This document shows, piece after piece, positions 36,096 through 44,352 of a stretch of DNA of 64,000 nucleotides. Source of the stretch: Devosia limi DSM 17137 (GTDB lineage: Bacteria > Pseudomonadota > Alphaproteobacteria > Rhizobiales > Devosiaceae); the NCBI RefSeq assembly GCF_900128975.1, contig NZ_FQVC01000001.1:248001-312000 (forward strand). Direction: 5' to 3'. The first letter of the stretch is position 1. Every line of letters begins with the position of its first letter. The notes beneath the pieces are model-generated. The model was given only the letters and a program-made list of their open reading frames with translations. It made no database searches and had not been told where the DNA came from. The translations under genes were made by a program, and so were the position numbers.

Positions 36096-36117
36096 AGCAA
36101 CTTACGGGTGAGTTGCT
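36096..36117 (-). promoter_or_regulatory. Inverted repeat overlapping the leader of the small periplasmic gene
   Basis: AGCAACT and AGTTGCT (7 bp, separated by TACGGGTG) form a perfect dyad ending 3 nt before the start codon at 36092. In RNA it would mask the ribosome-binding region; in DNA it may be an operator. No clear Shine-Dalgarno is otherwise seen for this gene. Confidence 0.45.
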
Positions 36118-36293
36118 GAATGGGACATGAATGCGGCGCAGATGTCAAAACAACCACAATTGGCGCTTGTACAGAGATATGGCCACCCTGACGCGGCATT
36201 CAAGCATTTCCGTTCGGCGCACCGAAAATCACATGCTAGCGTTCAGGTCTGGTGAGCAATACTGCCGCCTGTCCCGATACAGATCGGAAATCA

Positions 36294-36641
36294 ATGAACA
36301 TCCCCGCTTGGACGAAACCCGCACTTTATGGCGCGGTTGCTGGCGCTATTCTTCTGGCCGTCGTCGGCTTTATGTGGGGCGGCTGGGTCACCGGGGGCAG
36401 CGCGCAGGACATTGCTGCGAAACGCTCCGCCGCTGATGTTGTTCTCGCCCTGACGCCTTATTGTGTCGAACGCTCGCGTACCGATGCCAATTCTGTCGCC
36501 GTCCTTGCCGAGTTCACCGCCGCCACCTCGACTGGCCGTCGCACCGTGATCGAAAAGGCCGGTTGGGCCACGCCAATGGGTGCTGACGCCCCCAACCGCG
36601 CCCTCGCCCTGGCCTGCGCCACCGCGCTCACGCCCGTCTGA
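36294..36641 (+). CDS. Unknown small single-pass membrane protein
   Basis: The 115-residue product starts MNIPAWTKPALYGAVAGAIL and has one membrane segment (about 9-29) with a glycine-rich WGGWVTGGSAQ after it. The remaining ~85 residues are probably periplasmic and include CVERSRTDANSVAVLAEFTAATSTGRRTVIEKAGWATPMG. The ATG at 36294 is chosen because the 14 codons upstream lack a ribosome site and because the membrane segment directly follows. It is divergent from the feu genes. Proteins of this type occur in rhizobial genomes without assigned function (from memory, unchecked). Confidence 0.6.
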   Translation: MNIPAWTKPALYGAVAGAILLAVVGFMWGGWVTGGSAQDIAAKRSAADVVLALTPYCVERSRTDANSVAVLAEFTAATSTGRRTVIEKAGWATPMGADAPNRALALACATALTPV

Positions 36642-36684
36642 ATGGTTCGGCGGCGAGCCCACCGGTTCGCCGCCAAGCCGTCGC

Positions 36685-37437
36685 CTAGGCGCGGCTGATA
36701 TCCCCCTTAAGCCCCTGGCGCAGGAAGATAACCGCCAGTGCCTCCATGATCAGCTGACCGGCGCTGCTGCCTTCCAGCGAAGGCAGATCAATGCCCAACA
36801 TTTGCGACAGCCCCGCCAACAGCATGAAGGCGGCAATGATGTAGGTTCGATAACCGGCAAGAATGGCCATGGTCTGGCTCCAGTCTGGTTTGGTTGGTGT
36901 CAAAGGCACGCTGTCCGCCATCGCCAGCGCCGCCTTGCGGATCGCGGCGACACGGGCGCTCCAGCCCTTGCCGAAAGTGGCAAAGGTCGAGAGACGGTTG
37001 AGGAAATTCATCCGGCGGTCACAAAGTGCATTCACCAGCGCCGCGACATTGCGGGACCCGATCGCCGCCAGCGTCAGCGGACCGATCCAGCCATCGGCGA
37101 GCACGCCCAGCTCGCGCTGCAGCAGTTTGATCGCCCGGTCAGGCCCGGAATTGACGGCAAAATCGAACACGGCAAGATCCAGCCCCGGCGGCAGTCTCGT
37201 CGCATTGGCGCGCTCCCAATAGAGACTGCGGTAAATCCGCGCCGCCTCGCCTCGCCCGAGCGCCTTGACCTGGTCGACGCCCAGCGCCCACCACGGCGAG
37301 ATATTGCGCCAGCGCGCCAACGTCTTGCGGGTAATCCCCAGATTGGTCGCCCCGCCGGGGTCGCTGGGATGATTGGCAAAGCCACCTTCGTGCCGCAGCA
37401 CCTCATCGAGGCAGATATCGAATCGCGACCTAGCCAT
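36685..37437 (-). CDS. GTA-associated muramidase with C-terminal holin-like segments
   Basis: The 250-residue protein has an N-terminal glycoside hydrolase family 108 domain (about 5-110). The catalytic Glu17 lies in RHEGGFANHPSDPGGATNLG, and a C-terminal peptidoglycan-binding type 3 motif (about 110-170) contains LQRELGVLADGWIGPLTLAA. It should cleave peptidoglycan glycan strands for cell lysis. Unusually, residues 186-250 add a membrane segment (YRTYIIAAFMLLAGLSQMLG) and a second hydrophobic helix (GQLIMEALAVIFLRQGLKG), the layout of small phage holins. The start at 37435-37437 overlaps the g15 stop region by 8 nt, so it is the last gene of the GTA operon. A separate endolysin and holin are the rule in Rhodobacter GTA. 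Confidence 0.82.
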   Translation of the reverse strand: MARSRFDICLDEVLRHEGGFANHPSDPGGATNLGITRKTLARWRNISPWWALGVDQVKALGRGEAARIYRSLYWERANATRLPPGLDLAVFDFAVNSGPDRAIKLLQRELGVLADGWIGPLTLAAIGSRNVAALVNALCDRRMNFLNRLSTFATFGKGWSARVAAIRKAALAMADSVPLTPTKPDWSQTMAILAGYRTYIIAAFMLLAGLSQMLGIDLPSLEGSSAGQLIMEALAVIFLRQGLKGDISRA

Positions 37438-40400
37438 TGAACGCTCCCTGCGCCGGATGCCCCGGTCCAAGAACCGGGCTCACTTGCGCGATGCTGAAGG
37501 TGAAAAGCCCCGCCGGGCCGCCGAAGTCAGCCACCTGCTGAGCCGCGGAATAGACTGCCTCAGCACCGGCCGTTTCAAAGCTGCGGAGGACAATTGTCCC
37601 ATCGCCCAGCGTCACCAGATACCGCTCCGGCAGATGCTCCAGCGGCGCCTCGCCCGCGCCCCAGCCATCGCCATCCGCCCGGCTGCACCGCGCCCAGTCC
37701 AGCGCGATATCGCCACCGCTCTGCCGCCGCGCCCGCAAATGCACCGGTGCGAGCGGCAGTGCCGGCGCCACGCTGGCCAGCAGTTGCGAAACCGTGCCCG
37801 TCAGATCGCTGCTGCCGGCAAAACTGCGCAGGCTCGCCGTCCCGCCGAGCCATTGGCTCCTGGTCGGCAGACCGATGACGCGCGTATCCAGCAGCATCAC
37901 CCGCCGTCCGACCGCCACCGGCCCCATCGCCGCCGCCGTTCCCTCCTGCCCGCGCAGCAATCCGGTCAGCCGATAGGTCGATAGCCCGATCAGTTCAGCC
38001 GCCAGAAAGCCGATGACTTCCCATTCGCCGCTATCGGTCTCCACCGCCAGCCGATTGCCACCCGCCAGCACCGCTTCCGCATCCAGCCCCGCAATGTGGC
38101 CGCCATGCAGCCGCAGGGTCAGCGCATTGCCGCGATCCCAGACGCCCAGCGGCCCCGCGCCAAATGCCGCAATGGTCTCGCCCATAACACTGCGCCGGAT
38201 CAACCGCGCCAGCGTCGCGCACGTGCCGGCATCGCTCACCGACACCGCGCCGGGCCAGGGCTGCGCATAGGCCCCCAGCACGACGCGCGTCCGCGCTGGA
38301 TCCTCCACCGTCCCCGGCAGGTGCGCGGCGATGACGACCGGTAGCGCCCGCGCCACCGGGCCGCCACCAGCGCGTGGCTGATCCACTGCCGTCGAGACCG
38401 GCACTGGCGGCGGCAGCCCGCGCGCCGTGATCCGCCGCGTCAGCCCATCGCGGAGCTCGGTGATTTCAAACGGCTCGTCGCCCAACGTCACCACATCGCC
38501 CGGCTCCAGCGCCAGCGCACTCGGCGGCAGTGCAAAGTCGAGGCTTTCGCGTTCTGTCCTCCGCGCCAGCAGCCCCTGCTCCGCCGCCCGCCGTGCCCCG
38601 CCGGCATCCAGCACCAGCGGCAGCGCCCCAGTCGCCAGCGGTCCGTCGCCGACGCGCAGGGCCGTCACCGTCCCGGCCAGAAAATCGCGCTCGCGGTCGA
38701 TATAGCTCAGCGCCAGCCGCCCCGGCGTTTCCGCCGGATCGCTCCGCCGCCGCGACAGCACCGCGCCATCGTCCAGCACCAATGCGTTGGGATCCAGCGG
38801 CGTCGCCCCGCTGCGTCGGGCCGAGCCCATTTGCAGCCCCTGCTGCCCATCGCGAAAACTCAGGCCTGTCGCCTCGCTCAGCGGCTCCAGCGCCTCGCGC
38901 GCCGTGGTGACCCCGCCCAGCACATAGCCCTGCACCAGCGGTTGCGCTGTCGCTGCGACCAGGCTTACGCCATGTTCCGCGGCGATCACTGTCGCCAGTT
39001 CATCACTCGCCACGCCGCCCAGCCGCCCGGTCAGCCAGTGACCGGTGCGATGATTGGGACCATCCGACCAGACTTCCGATTGCGCCGGAAAGGCCGGAAA
39101 CGGCCTGGAATCCCAGGTCCAGTGATAGATCCGCGCCACATCCACCATCCCGGCCGGATTGTTGGCGGGATTGCGCCAGTGGCGTTGATGCGCCCGCAGG
39201 AACTGCCGCTGCAACAGCGGGTCCGGCGTGCCATTGGAAAAGTATGGCCGCCCGCCCTCGCCGCTCTTGTCGTCGCCGAAAATATTGGGCTGGTTGGCGC
39301 CCTTGTCGACCGCGCCACAGCCCAGCTCCGTGAACCAGATCGGCTTACTGCCGGGCACCCAGGCAGTCGGCGTCGTCTTGCGCACGCCACCCGGCCGGTC
39401 ATGGTGCCAATGGCTCCACCAGCCCCTGATATCCTTGTAGCGCCACAGCCAGGGCTCGCCATAAGCGCCATCGGCAATCGGCGTTCGCGCACCCGCCAAC
39501 CGGGCCGCATCGCTGGCATAATACCAGTCGAACCCCTCACCTGCCGCGACATTGCCGCCGAGATAGTTCAGCTCCAGTCCGGTAGCGGCCAGTGCCGCAT
39601 CGGCATGGCCGGTGCCATCGCGCCAGTCGGCCAGCGGCATGTAATTGTCGATGCCGACCGCGTCGATATTGGGCGAGGCCCAGAGCGGATCGAGGTGGAA
39701 GAACTTCTCGCCATCCGGCTGATAGCCCGAATATTCGCTCCAGTCGGCGGCATAGGTCAGCTTGGTGCCCGGCCCGACAATCGCCCGCACATCAGCCGCC
39801 AGCGTCACCAGCGCGCTGACAAACGGAAAACTGTTGCCGGCGCCGCGCAGCGTGGTCATGCCGCGCATTTCCGAGCCGATCAGCATCGCATCGATGCCAC
39901 CCGCCGCCTGCGCCAGTCCGGCATAATGCAGCGCCATCTGCCGGAACCCGGCATTGACGAAGCTGGCAACCTGCACATCGACCGCGCCCGTCTTGTCCGG
40001 CGTTCCCGCCCGCCCGGGCCCGGGATAACAGCAGATGCGTCCGCGCCAGGGATAGCTCGCCTGCACCACCCCGCCATATGGATCGGGCAGGCCATTGCCC
40101 TCCTGCACATCCATCATGATCAGCGGATAGAGCGTTACCGCGATGCCACGCGCCTTGAGGTCGGCAATCGCCGCCAGCACCGCCCCATCCGATGGCGTAC
40201 CCCCATAAGCCGGCCCATCCCGATGCTGGCTCACGACCGGCACGCTTTCGCGCCCAAGTCCCGCCACGCTCCAGCTGACGCCCTCGACCGTCCGGTCCCA
40301 CGCCTCGACACGCGGCCCCACTGTGCAGAATCCACAGCGCAGATCATCGCCAAACCAGGCCACCACCAGCGCCACATGCGTCAGGTTCGGGCACAGCGCC

Positions 40401-41155
40401 ACCAGCTCGTCGATCGACCAGCTCCAGTCGCTGCGCCCCTGGCTGACATGGGTGTTCTCGCCGACAGTCGCGCCCGGCCCGACAATGCGCACACGCGGCA
40501 CCGGATCATAGCCAAATTCGCTCGCCCCCGGGATCACCGTCACCGCCCTTATGGCCGGCTCCAGCTCCCCCACCACACGGCAGAGTTCCACCGTCAGCTG
40601 CGGGATACGATTGCCGAACTTGCTCAGCGGCAATTGCTCGACCACCAGATAGCAAAGCCCACGATAGGCCGGGGCCACCCCCTGCGTCGCTTCGATCAAC
40701 CCGTCCGGCAACTGGCTCTCGGTGCCGCGATAAAACCGCAGCGTCAGGCCCTGCGTATCCAGCAATTGCCCATCGGCCCAGATCCGCCCCATCCGGTGGA
40801 CAGTGCCTTCGCAGAACGCCACCGCAAAGCTGGCGCCCACTTCGTCCTCGCGCTCCGGCTCGCCAAAGCCCTTGGCCCCGGCATTTTCGCTGCCCAGCAG
40901 CTCCAGTTCGCGTGCCCAGATGATATTGCCGCTCATCCGGCTCCAGCCATAGAGCCTCGGCACCGCCGCGCCTTCGGACGATCCTTGCAGCCGCACGTCA
41001 TGGGCGGTCGGGGTCTTCTGCTCACCGCCAAACAGCATGCCGTCGATGGCGCTGCCCGCCAGCGCCCCCAGCGCGCGCCCAACGGTGGCGCCAATCGGCC
41101 CGCCGATCAACGCCCCGGCGAATTGCCCAGCCAGCGAAAGCGCAAGCGTTGCCAT
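37430..41155 (-). CDS. GTA host-specificity/tail fibre-base protein, g15-like
   Basis: The 1241-residue protein is the largest in the GTA cluster, with the composition and layout of Rhodobacter GTA gp15. A Gly/Ala-rich start (LALSLAGQFAGALIGGPIGAT) precedes a tail-tip domain (50-240). A TIM-barrel-like glycoside hydrolase domain (about 250-700) follows, including MLIGSEMRGM (Glu429) and PIWFTELGCG (Glu610). The C-terminal half is beta-rich. gp15 forms the tail tip and recognises the cell surface. It starts with ATG at 41153-41155, 34 nt after g14. Paired glutamates at the ends of strands 4 and 7 would fit a glycosidase, but catalysis is not shown. Confidence 0.9.
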   Translation of the reverse strand: MATLALSLAGQFAGALIGGPIGATVGRALGALAGSAIDGMLFGGEQKTPTAHDVRLQGSSEGAAVPRLYGWSRMSGNIIWARELELLGSENAGAKGFGEPEREDEVGASFAVAFCEGTVHRMGRIWADGQLLDTQGLTLRFYRGTESQLPDGLIEATQGVAPAYRGLCYLVVEQLPLSKFGNRIPQLTVELCRVVGELEPAIRAVTVIPGASEFGYDPVPRVRIVGPGATVGENTHVSQGRSDWSWSIDELVALCPNLTHVALVVAWFGDDLRCGFCTVGPRVEAWDRTVEGVSWSVAGLGRESVPVVSQHRDGPAYGGTPSDGAVLAAIADLKARGIAVTLYPLIMMDVQEGNGLPDPYGGVVQASYPWRGRICCYPGPGRAGTPDKTGAVDVQVASFVNAGFRQMALHYAGLAQAAGGIDAMLIGSEMRGMTTLRGAGNSFPFVSALVTLAADVRAIVGPGTKLTYAADWSEYSGYQPDGEKFFHLDPLWASPNIDAVGIDNYMPLADWRDGTGHADAALAATGLELNYLGGNVAAGEGFDWYYASDAARLAGARTPIADGAYGEPWLWRYKDIRGWWSHWHHDRPGGVRKTTPTAWVPGSKPIWFTELGCGAVDKGANQPNIFGDDKSGEGGRPYFSNGTPDPLLQRQFLRAHQRHWRNPANNPAGMVDVARIYHWTWDSRPFPAFPAQSEVWSDGPNHRTGHWLTGRLGGVASDELATVIAAEHGVSLVAATAQPLVQGYVLGGVTTAREALEPLSEATGLSFRDGQQGLQMGSARRSGATPLDPNALVLDDGAVLSRRRSDPAETPGRLALSYIDRERDFLAGTVTALRVGDGPLATGALPLVLDAGGARRAAEQGLLARRTERESLDFALPPSALALEPGDVVTLGDEPFEITELRDGLTRRITARGLPPPVPVSTAVDQPRAGGGPVARALPVVIAAHLPGTVEDPARTRVVLGAYAQPWPGAVSVSDAGTCATLARLIRRSVMGETIAAFGAGPLGVWDRGNALTLRLHGGHIAGLDAEAVLAGGNRLAVETDSGEWEVIGFLAAELIGLSTYRLTGLLRGQEGTAAAMGPVAVGRRVMLLDTRVIGLPTRSQWLGGTASLRSFAGSSDLTGTVSQLLASVAPALPLAPVHLRARRQSGGDIALDWARCSRADGDGWGAGEAPLEHLPERYLVTLGDGTIVLRSFETAGAEAVYSAAQQVADFGGPAGLFTFSIAQVSPVLGPGHPAQGAFNG

Positions 41156-41189
41156 TGCGGCTCCTCAAGAGATTGAAATGTCGATTGTT

Positions 41190-41612
41190 TCAGCGCGGAG
41201 GAAAGGTGAACCGGCCAGAAATGCGCCGCGCCCAGGCCTCGGTCAGGCTGGCCTCGACCACGCCCAACCGCTCCTGGCTATGGATGAAGCGATCCGGGCC
41301 GACGAGAATCCCGCAGTGCTTTGCCGCCGCCATCCCGTTGAGCCGGAACAGCAGCACCTGCCCCGCCTGCAATTGCCCACCCACCGGCAGCAGAAACCGC
41401 TCCGCCGCCGCCTCCAGCGCCCCGGCATGCGCCACATCGCGCATATCAGCCCGATAGGGCGGCATCACCATTGGCTCATCGCCATAAAGCGTCCGCCACA
41501 CGCCCCGCAGCAGCCCCAGGCAATCGCAGCCGGCCCCCAGCGTCGCCGCCTGGTGCCGATAGGGCGTGCCCAGCCATTGCCGCGCCGCGACAACCACAAT
41601 TTCCCCGTTCAT
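41190..41612 (-). CDS. GTA NlpC/P60 peptidase, g14-like
   Basis: The 140-residue protein is a small cysteine peptidase: Cys31 in GAGCDCLGLLRG and His99 in AAKHCGILV form the NlpC/P60 catalytic pair, with a third polar residue near His111. In phages and GTAs such proteins (TIGR02219) open peptide cross-bridges at the tail tip during entry. The gene overlaps g13 by 4 nt (41609-41612) and is followed by g15. The start is the ATG at 41610-41612. Confidence 0.93.
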   Translation of the reverse strand: MNGEIVVVAARQWLGTPYRHQAATLGAGCDCLGLLRGVWRTLYGDEPMVMPPYRADMRDVAHAGALEAAAERFLLPVGGQLQAGQVLLFRLNGMAAAKHCGILVGPDRFIHSQERLGVVEASLTEAWARRISGRFTFPPR

Positions 41613-42487
41613 TTGACCACCGCCCGCCCGTCCAGCGCATCGCCGGCACGCGGATGGCGCAGCACGTAGTCACTGCCGGGAATATGCGGAAAGCCGCGGA
41701 AATTGACGGCGTTGGCGAACTTGGCCTTGCAGGTGGCAAACCGCCGGTCACACCCGGCCGTCACCGTCAGGGTATCACCCACGGCGACCCAGTCGCCCAC
41801 CGCCACGCCAAAACCCAGCACATCGCGCCCATGCGAAACCACGCCATCGCGCAGCCCCAGCCGGCGCCCATCGGTCCATTCCACCCGGCCAAAGCCGAAC
41901 CAGCCCTCGGCAAACCCCTCGAGCCCGCTAACCCGCACCCGGTATTGATCCTCCACCGCCACCACGCTGGCAAAACCACGCAGCGCCGGCACCGCCAGGT
42001 TCACCCCACAGCGGCCATCGCCCAGTTCGGCGTCGCACAGCCCCTGATAGATCCGCCCCCGCGTCGCATTCAGCCCCTGCTGGGCCGAGCGCAGTTCGGC
42101 GCGAAACACGCCGTCCTCGCGCACGATCTCGCCGATACTGTCGCGCCGCAGCAGGGCCCTTTGGCTCACATCCTGCCAATTGACCCGCCAGGTCTCGACC
42201 TCGGCCCCGTCATAGCGCCCAAGCAGGATGTCATCTTCGGCAATTGCCTCGGCATGCAGCACGCCCAGCACCTGGCTGGTATCGACCTGCCCACCCAGCT
42301 TGGCCGGCACTTCTGCCCCATCCAGCCCATGCGCCGGCAAAAAGTCCGTGCCATCAAAGCTCAGCTTCAGGTCATGGTCGGTAAATCCCAGCACCACCCC
42401 ATCGCTGCGCCTTATGCGCCAGCACTGCGCCAGCGTCGTCTGCCCGCTCGCCAGATGCGCCGCAAAACCAATATCGAGCGTCCTCAT
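41609..42487 (-). CDS. GTA baseplate hub protein, g13-like (DUF2163)
   Basis: The 292-residue protein matches the TIGR02218/DUF2163 hub proteins. Two cysteine pairs, CDAELGDGRC and CDRRFATC, plus a C-terminal FPHIPGSDYVLR motif are typical. By analogy with phage lambda gpL and the Rhodobacter GTA hub, the four cysteines likely bind an iron-sulfur cluster. The protein connects the distal tail to g15. It overlaps g12 and g14 by 4 nt on each side, consistent with coupled translation. The ATG is at 42485-42487. Confidence 0.92.
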   Translation of the reverse strand: MRTLDIGFAAHLASGQTTLAQCWRIRRSDGVVLGFTDHDLKLSFDGTDFLPAHGLDGAEVPAKLGGQVDTSQVLGVLHAEAIAEDDILLGRYDGAEVETWRVNWQDVSQRALLRRDSIGEIVREDGVFRAELRSAQQGLNATRGRIYQGLCDAELGDGRCGVNLAVPALRGFASVVAVEDQYRVRVSGLEGFAEGWFGFGRVEWTDGRRLGLRDGVVSHGRDVLGFGVAVGDWVAVGDTLTVTAGCDRRFATCKAKFANAVNFRGFPHIPGSDYVLRHPRAGDALDGRAVVK

Positions 42488-43104
42488 GGCAGAATCTCCA
42501 CCAGCGGAATGCTCGGCGCCTCGGCTCCGTCAAAGCTCGTCAGTTCGATATCCAGCCGATCAGTATCGAACCGCACCGGCACATCGAACAAAAACCCCGC
42601 CGTCACCGCCGCCCCCAGCGCCGGCGGCGTCGAAAACCCCACGACACCCGTCGCCCCATCGACCGTCCAACCACTCGTCAGTTCAACACCCGCCACCGCC
42701 ACCCTGACGCTGCCCGCCACCGGGCGCGTGATCGCCCGCTGATAGGGATCAAAGCTCGCGCCATAGCGCTTGCTCAGCTGAAAACTGGTCCGCACCCCAT
42801 CACCGCTCCCGATGACCTGGTCCAATGCCGTCGGCGCGCCGCTATTGGACGAATGGTCCAGTCCATCGCGCCACAAAAACCCATGCAGCCGCCCACGCCG
42901 TTCCTCGAAAAACGCCAGCACGACCTGCATGTCGGCGCGCGACTTGACGCCATAGCCGGCATTGTAGCGCCGCCGCGACCGCGCCCACCGGCTGTTGCGC
43001 TCCTCGGCGCCACTGGCCAGCGTCACCACATCCGTCCTGCGCTCCGGCCCACCCCGCGCCCCCAGCGCCACATCAAGCGGAAAGCGAATTGGGTGAAATG
43101 CCAT
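42484..43104 (-). CDS. GTA distal tail protein, g12-like (DUF2460)
   Basis: The 206-residue protein fits the TIGR02217/DUF2460 family, with MAFHPIRFPLDVALGARGGPER at the start and RADMQVVLAFFEERRGRLHGFLWRDG in the middle. It forms the distal tail ring between the tail tube and the hub. It overlaps g13 by 4 nt. A gap of 164 bp containing a pair of facing palindromic repeats separates it from g11, so the structural operon is interrupted here without apparent loss of gene order. Confidence 0.92.
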   Translation of the reverse strand: MAFHPIRFPLDVALGARGGPERRTDVVTLASGAEERNSRWARSRRRYNAGYGVKSRADMQVVLAFFEERRGRLHGFLWRDGLDHSSNSGAPTALDQVIGSGDGVRTSFQLSKRYGASFDPYQRAITRPVAGSVRVAVAGVELTSGWTVDGATGVVGFSTPPALGAAVTAGFLFDVPVRFDTDRLDIELTSFDGAEAPSIPLVEILP

Positions 43105-43129
43105 GGAATGCTCCGGTCATGGAAAGCCG

Positions 43130-43260
43130 CAGCACCCCCACCCCGGCCCTCCCCTCAAGGGGGAGGGAGCGATAGAGCCGCAGCAGCTGAATGTGTGGAT
43201 GGCTTGTAGATCGAGAGGGTCCCCTCCCCCTTGAGGGGAGGGATAGGGTGGGGGTGCTGC
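43130..43260. repeat. Facing pair of family A repeats between g11 and g12
   Basis: The first copy (43130-43169) contains CCGGCCCTCCCCTCAAGGGG. The second (43220-43260) carries CCCTTGAGGGGAGGGATAGG and ends GGTGCTGC, in opposite orientation. The two together form an inverted repeat with arms of about 35 bp. The spacer (43170-43219) shows no gene. Confidence 0.75.
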
Positions 43261-43268
43261 GGTCGACG

Positions 43269-43811
43269 CTAACTCGCCCGCGACCCCCGCTTCACCGCCC
43301 GCAGCAACATCGCGCTCAGCTCCGCCTCGCTCGCCACAAAACTGCGCGCGTCGCTGGCCGTCACGTTGAACGTCACATTGACCGCCCCGCCGCCGCCCCC
43401 GGCCACGCCAAGCCGCCCATCGCTACCCCGTTGCAGCGGCATGATCGCCTCGGGCCCAGCCTCGCCGGCCAGTCCCAGCCCGCCGGCCAGCGGAAAATAG
43501 CCCGGCGCGGCAATAACCCCGCCCTTGGCAAACGGCGTCACCGCCGGATTGGTGGCGGTGAACAGGTTTTCCACCAGCCCGCCAACCAGGCTCCCCAGCG
43601 GCTTGATCGCCGCCTTCAGCGCGATATCGGCAAACGAGCGCGCAATATCGCCCAGCACGCTCTTGAACGATTTACCGTCCACCAGCGCCCCGCGAAACGC
43701 GGTGCTGATCGAGCGCGCCACGCCATCGGCCAGCGCCCCTATGCGGTCCAGTTCCAGCGATACATCGCTCAGCTCGTCACGAAACCCATCGGGCAGAAAA
43801 TCATTGGCCAT
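43269..43811 (-). CDS. GTA tail tape measure-like protein, g11-like
   Basis: The 180-residue protein begins with the phrase MANDFLPDGFRDELSDVSLE. LGDIARSFADIALKAAIKPLGSLVGGLVENLF then GGVIAAPGYFPLAGGLGLAGEAGPEAIMPL is the pattern of the C-terminal part of phage tape measure proteins. It is short compared with those of phages, as is typical of GTAs. Its start overlaps the end of the g10.1 gene by 11 nt. The protein would set tail length and prevent premature ejection. The ATG is at 43809-43811. Confidence 0.88.
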   Translation of the reverse strand: MANDFLPDGFRDELSDVSLELDRIGALADGVARSISTAFRGALVDGKSFKSVLGDIARSFADIALKAAIKPLGSLVGGLVENLFTATNPAVTPFAKGGVIAAPGYFPLAGGLGLAGEAGPEAIMPLQRGSDGRLGVAGGGGGAVNVTFNVTASDARSFVASEAELSAMLLRAVKRGSRAS

Positions 43812-43992
43812 CGGGAAATCTCTCCATCATTGCCGCCAGCTCACCCCGACCCGGCGCCCCCTGCCGGTCCCCAGCCACCGCGCGAAACGCCGCCGCCAAC
43901 TCGCGCGGCGTCAGCGCCCAGAATGCCGCCGGGGCCAGCCGCAACACGCCAAAGCCAAAGCGCATCGCCGCCTCCCAGGGAAACGGCGTCAC
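43801..43992 (-). CDS. GTA tail assembly protein, g10.1-like (rcc01693 type, DUF2376)
   Basis: The 63-residue protein (FPWEAAMRFGFGVLRLAP..FWALTPRELAAAFRA) matches the small family encoded between g10 and g11 in Rhodobacter GTA (rcc01693). It begins with GTG, and its GTGA overlaps the g10 stop by 4 nt. It also overlaps g11 by 11 nt. By analogy with phage lambda G/T proteins, it and g10 would act as tail assembly chaperones; the function is inferred. Confidence 0.85.
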   Translation of the reverse strand: MTPFPWEAAMRFGFGVLRLAPAAFWALTPRELAAAFRAVAGDRQGAPGRGELAAMMERFPDGQ

Positions 43993-44303
43993 GCACTCTC
44001 TCCAAACGTCGCCTTCAGCAGCCGCGCCGCAATCTCGGCCGCGCCCTTGAGCCCGCCCTCGATCGACACCCGCGCCAGGTCATCGTCGGTGATCGCATTG
44101 CCACCGCCGCGCAGCCCTGCGCCCAGGATTGCCGTCAGGTCCCGCGCCGAAACCCGCCCACTGGAAAACCGCTCCGCCAGCCCCACCAGATCGCCGGCCT
44201 GCAGCCGCGCCTCCAGCTCCGCCAGGGCCCCCAGCGTCAGGCATAGCGTGCGCCGCTCCCCGCCAATGTCAGCGTCAATCTCACCCCGTTGTGGAATGGC
44301 CAT
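43989..44303 (-). CDS. GTA gp10-family protein
   Basis: The 104-residue protein (GERRTLCLTLGALAELEARL then LTAILGAGLRGGGNAITDDD) fits the GTA gp10 family (PF11836). Its position between tail tube and tape measure matches phage tail assembly chaperones. It starts with ATG at 44301-44303. The 3' end overlaps g10.1 by 4 nt. It is separated from g9 by about 50 nt. Confidence 0.9.
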   Translation of the reverse strand: MAIPQRGEIDADIGGERRTLCLTLGALAELEARLQAGDLVGLAERFSSGRVSARDLTAILGAGLRGGGNAITDDDLARVSIEGGLKGAAEIAARLLKATFGESA

Positions 44304-44352
44304 GCACTTTCCTTTCTCGATACACCCCCACCCACCGGGTCATCCGGGCGAG

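Noticed and set aside
38831..41176. Open frame of 781 codons on the plus strand opposite g15.
   Set aside because: It is Arg/Pro/His-rich, with no family sequence, and is antisense to the GTA g15 gene.
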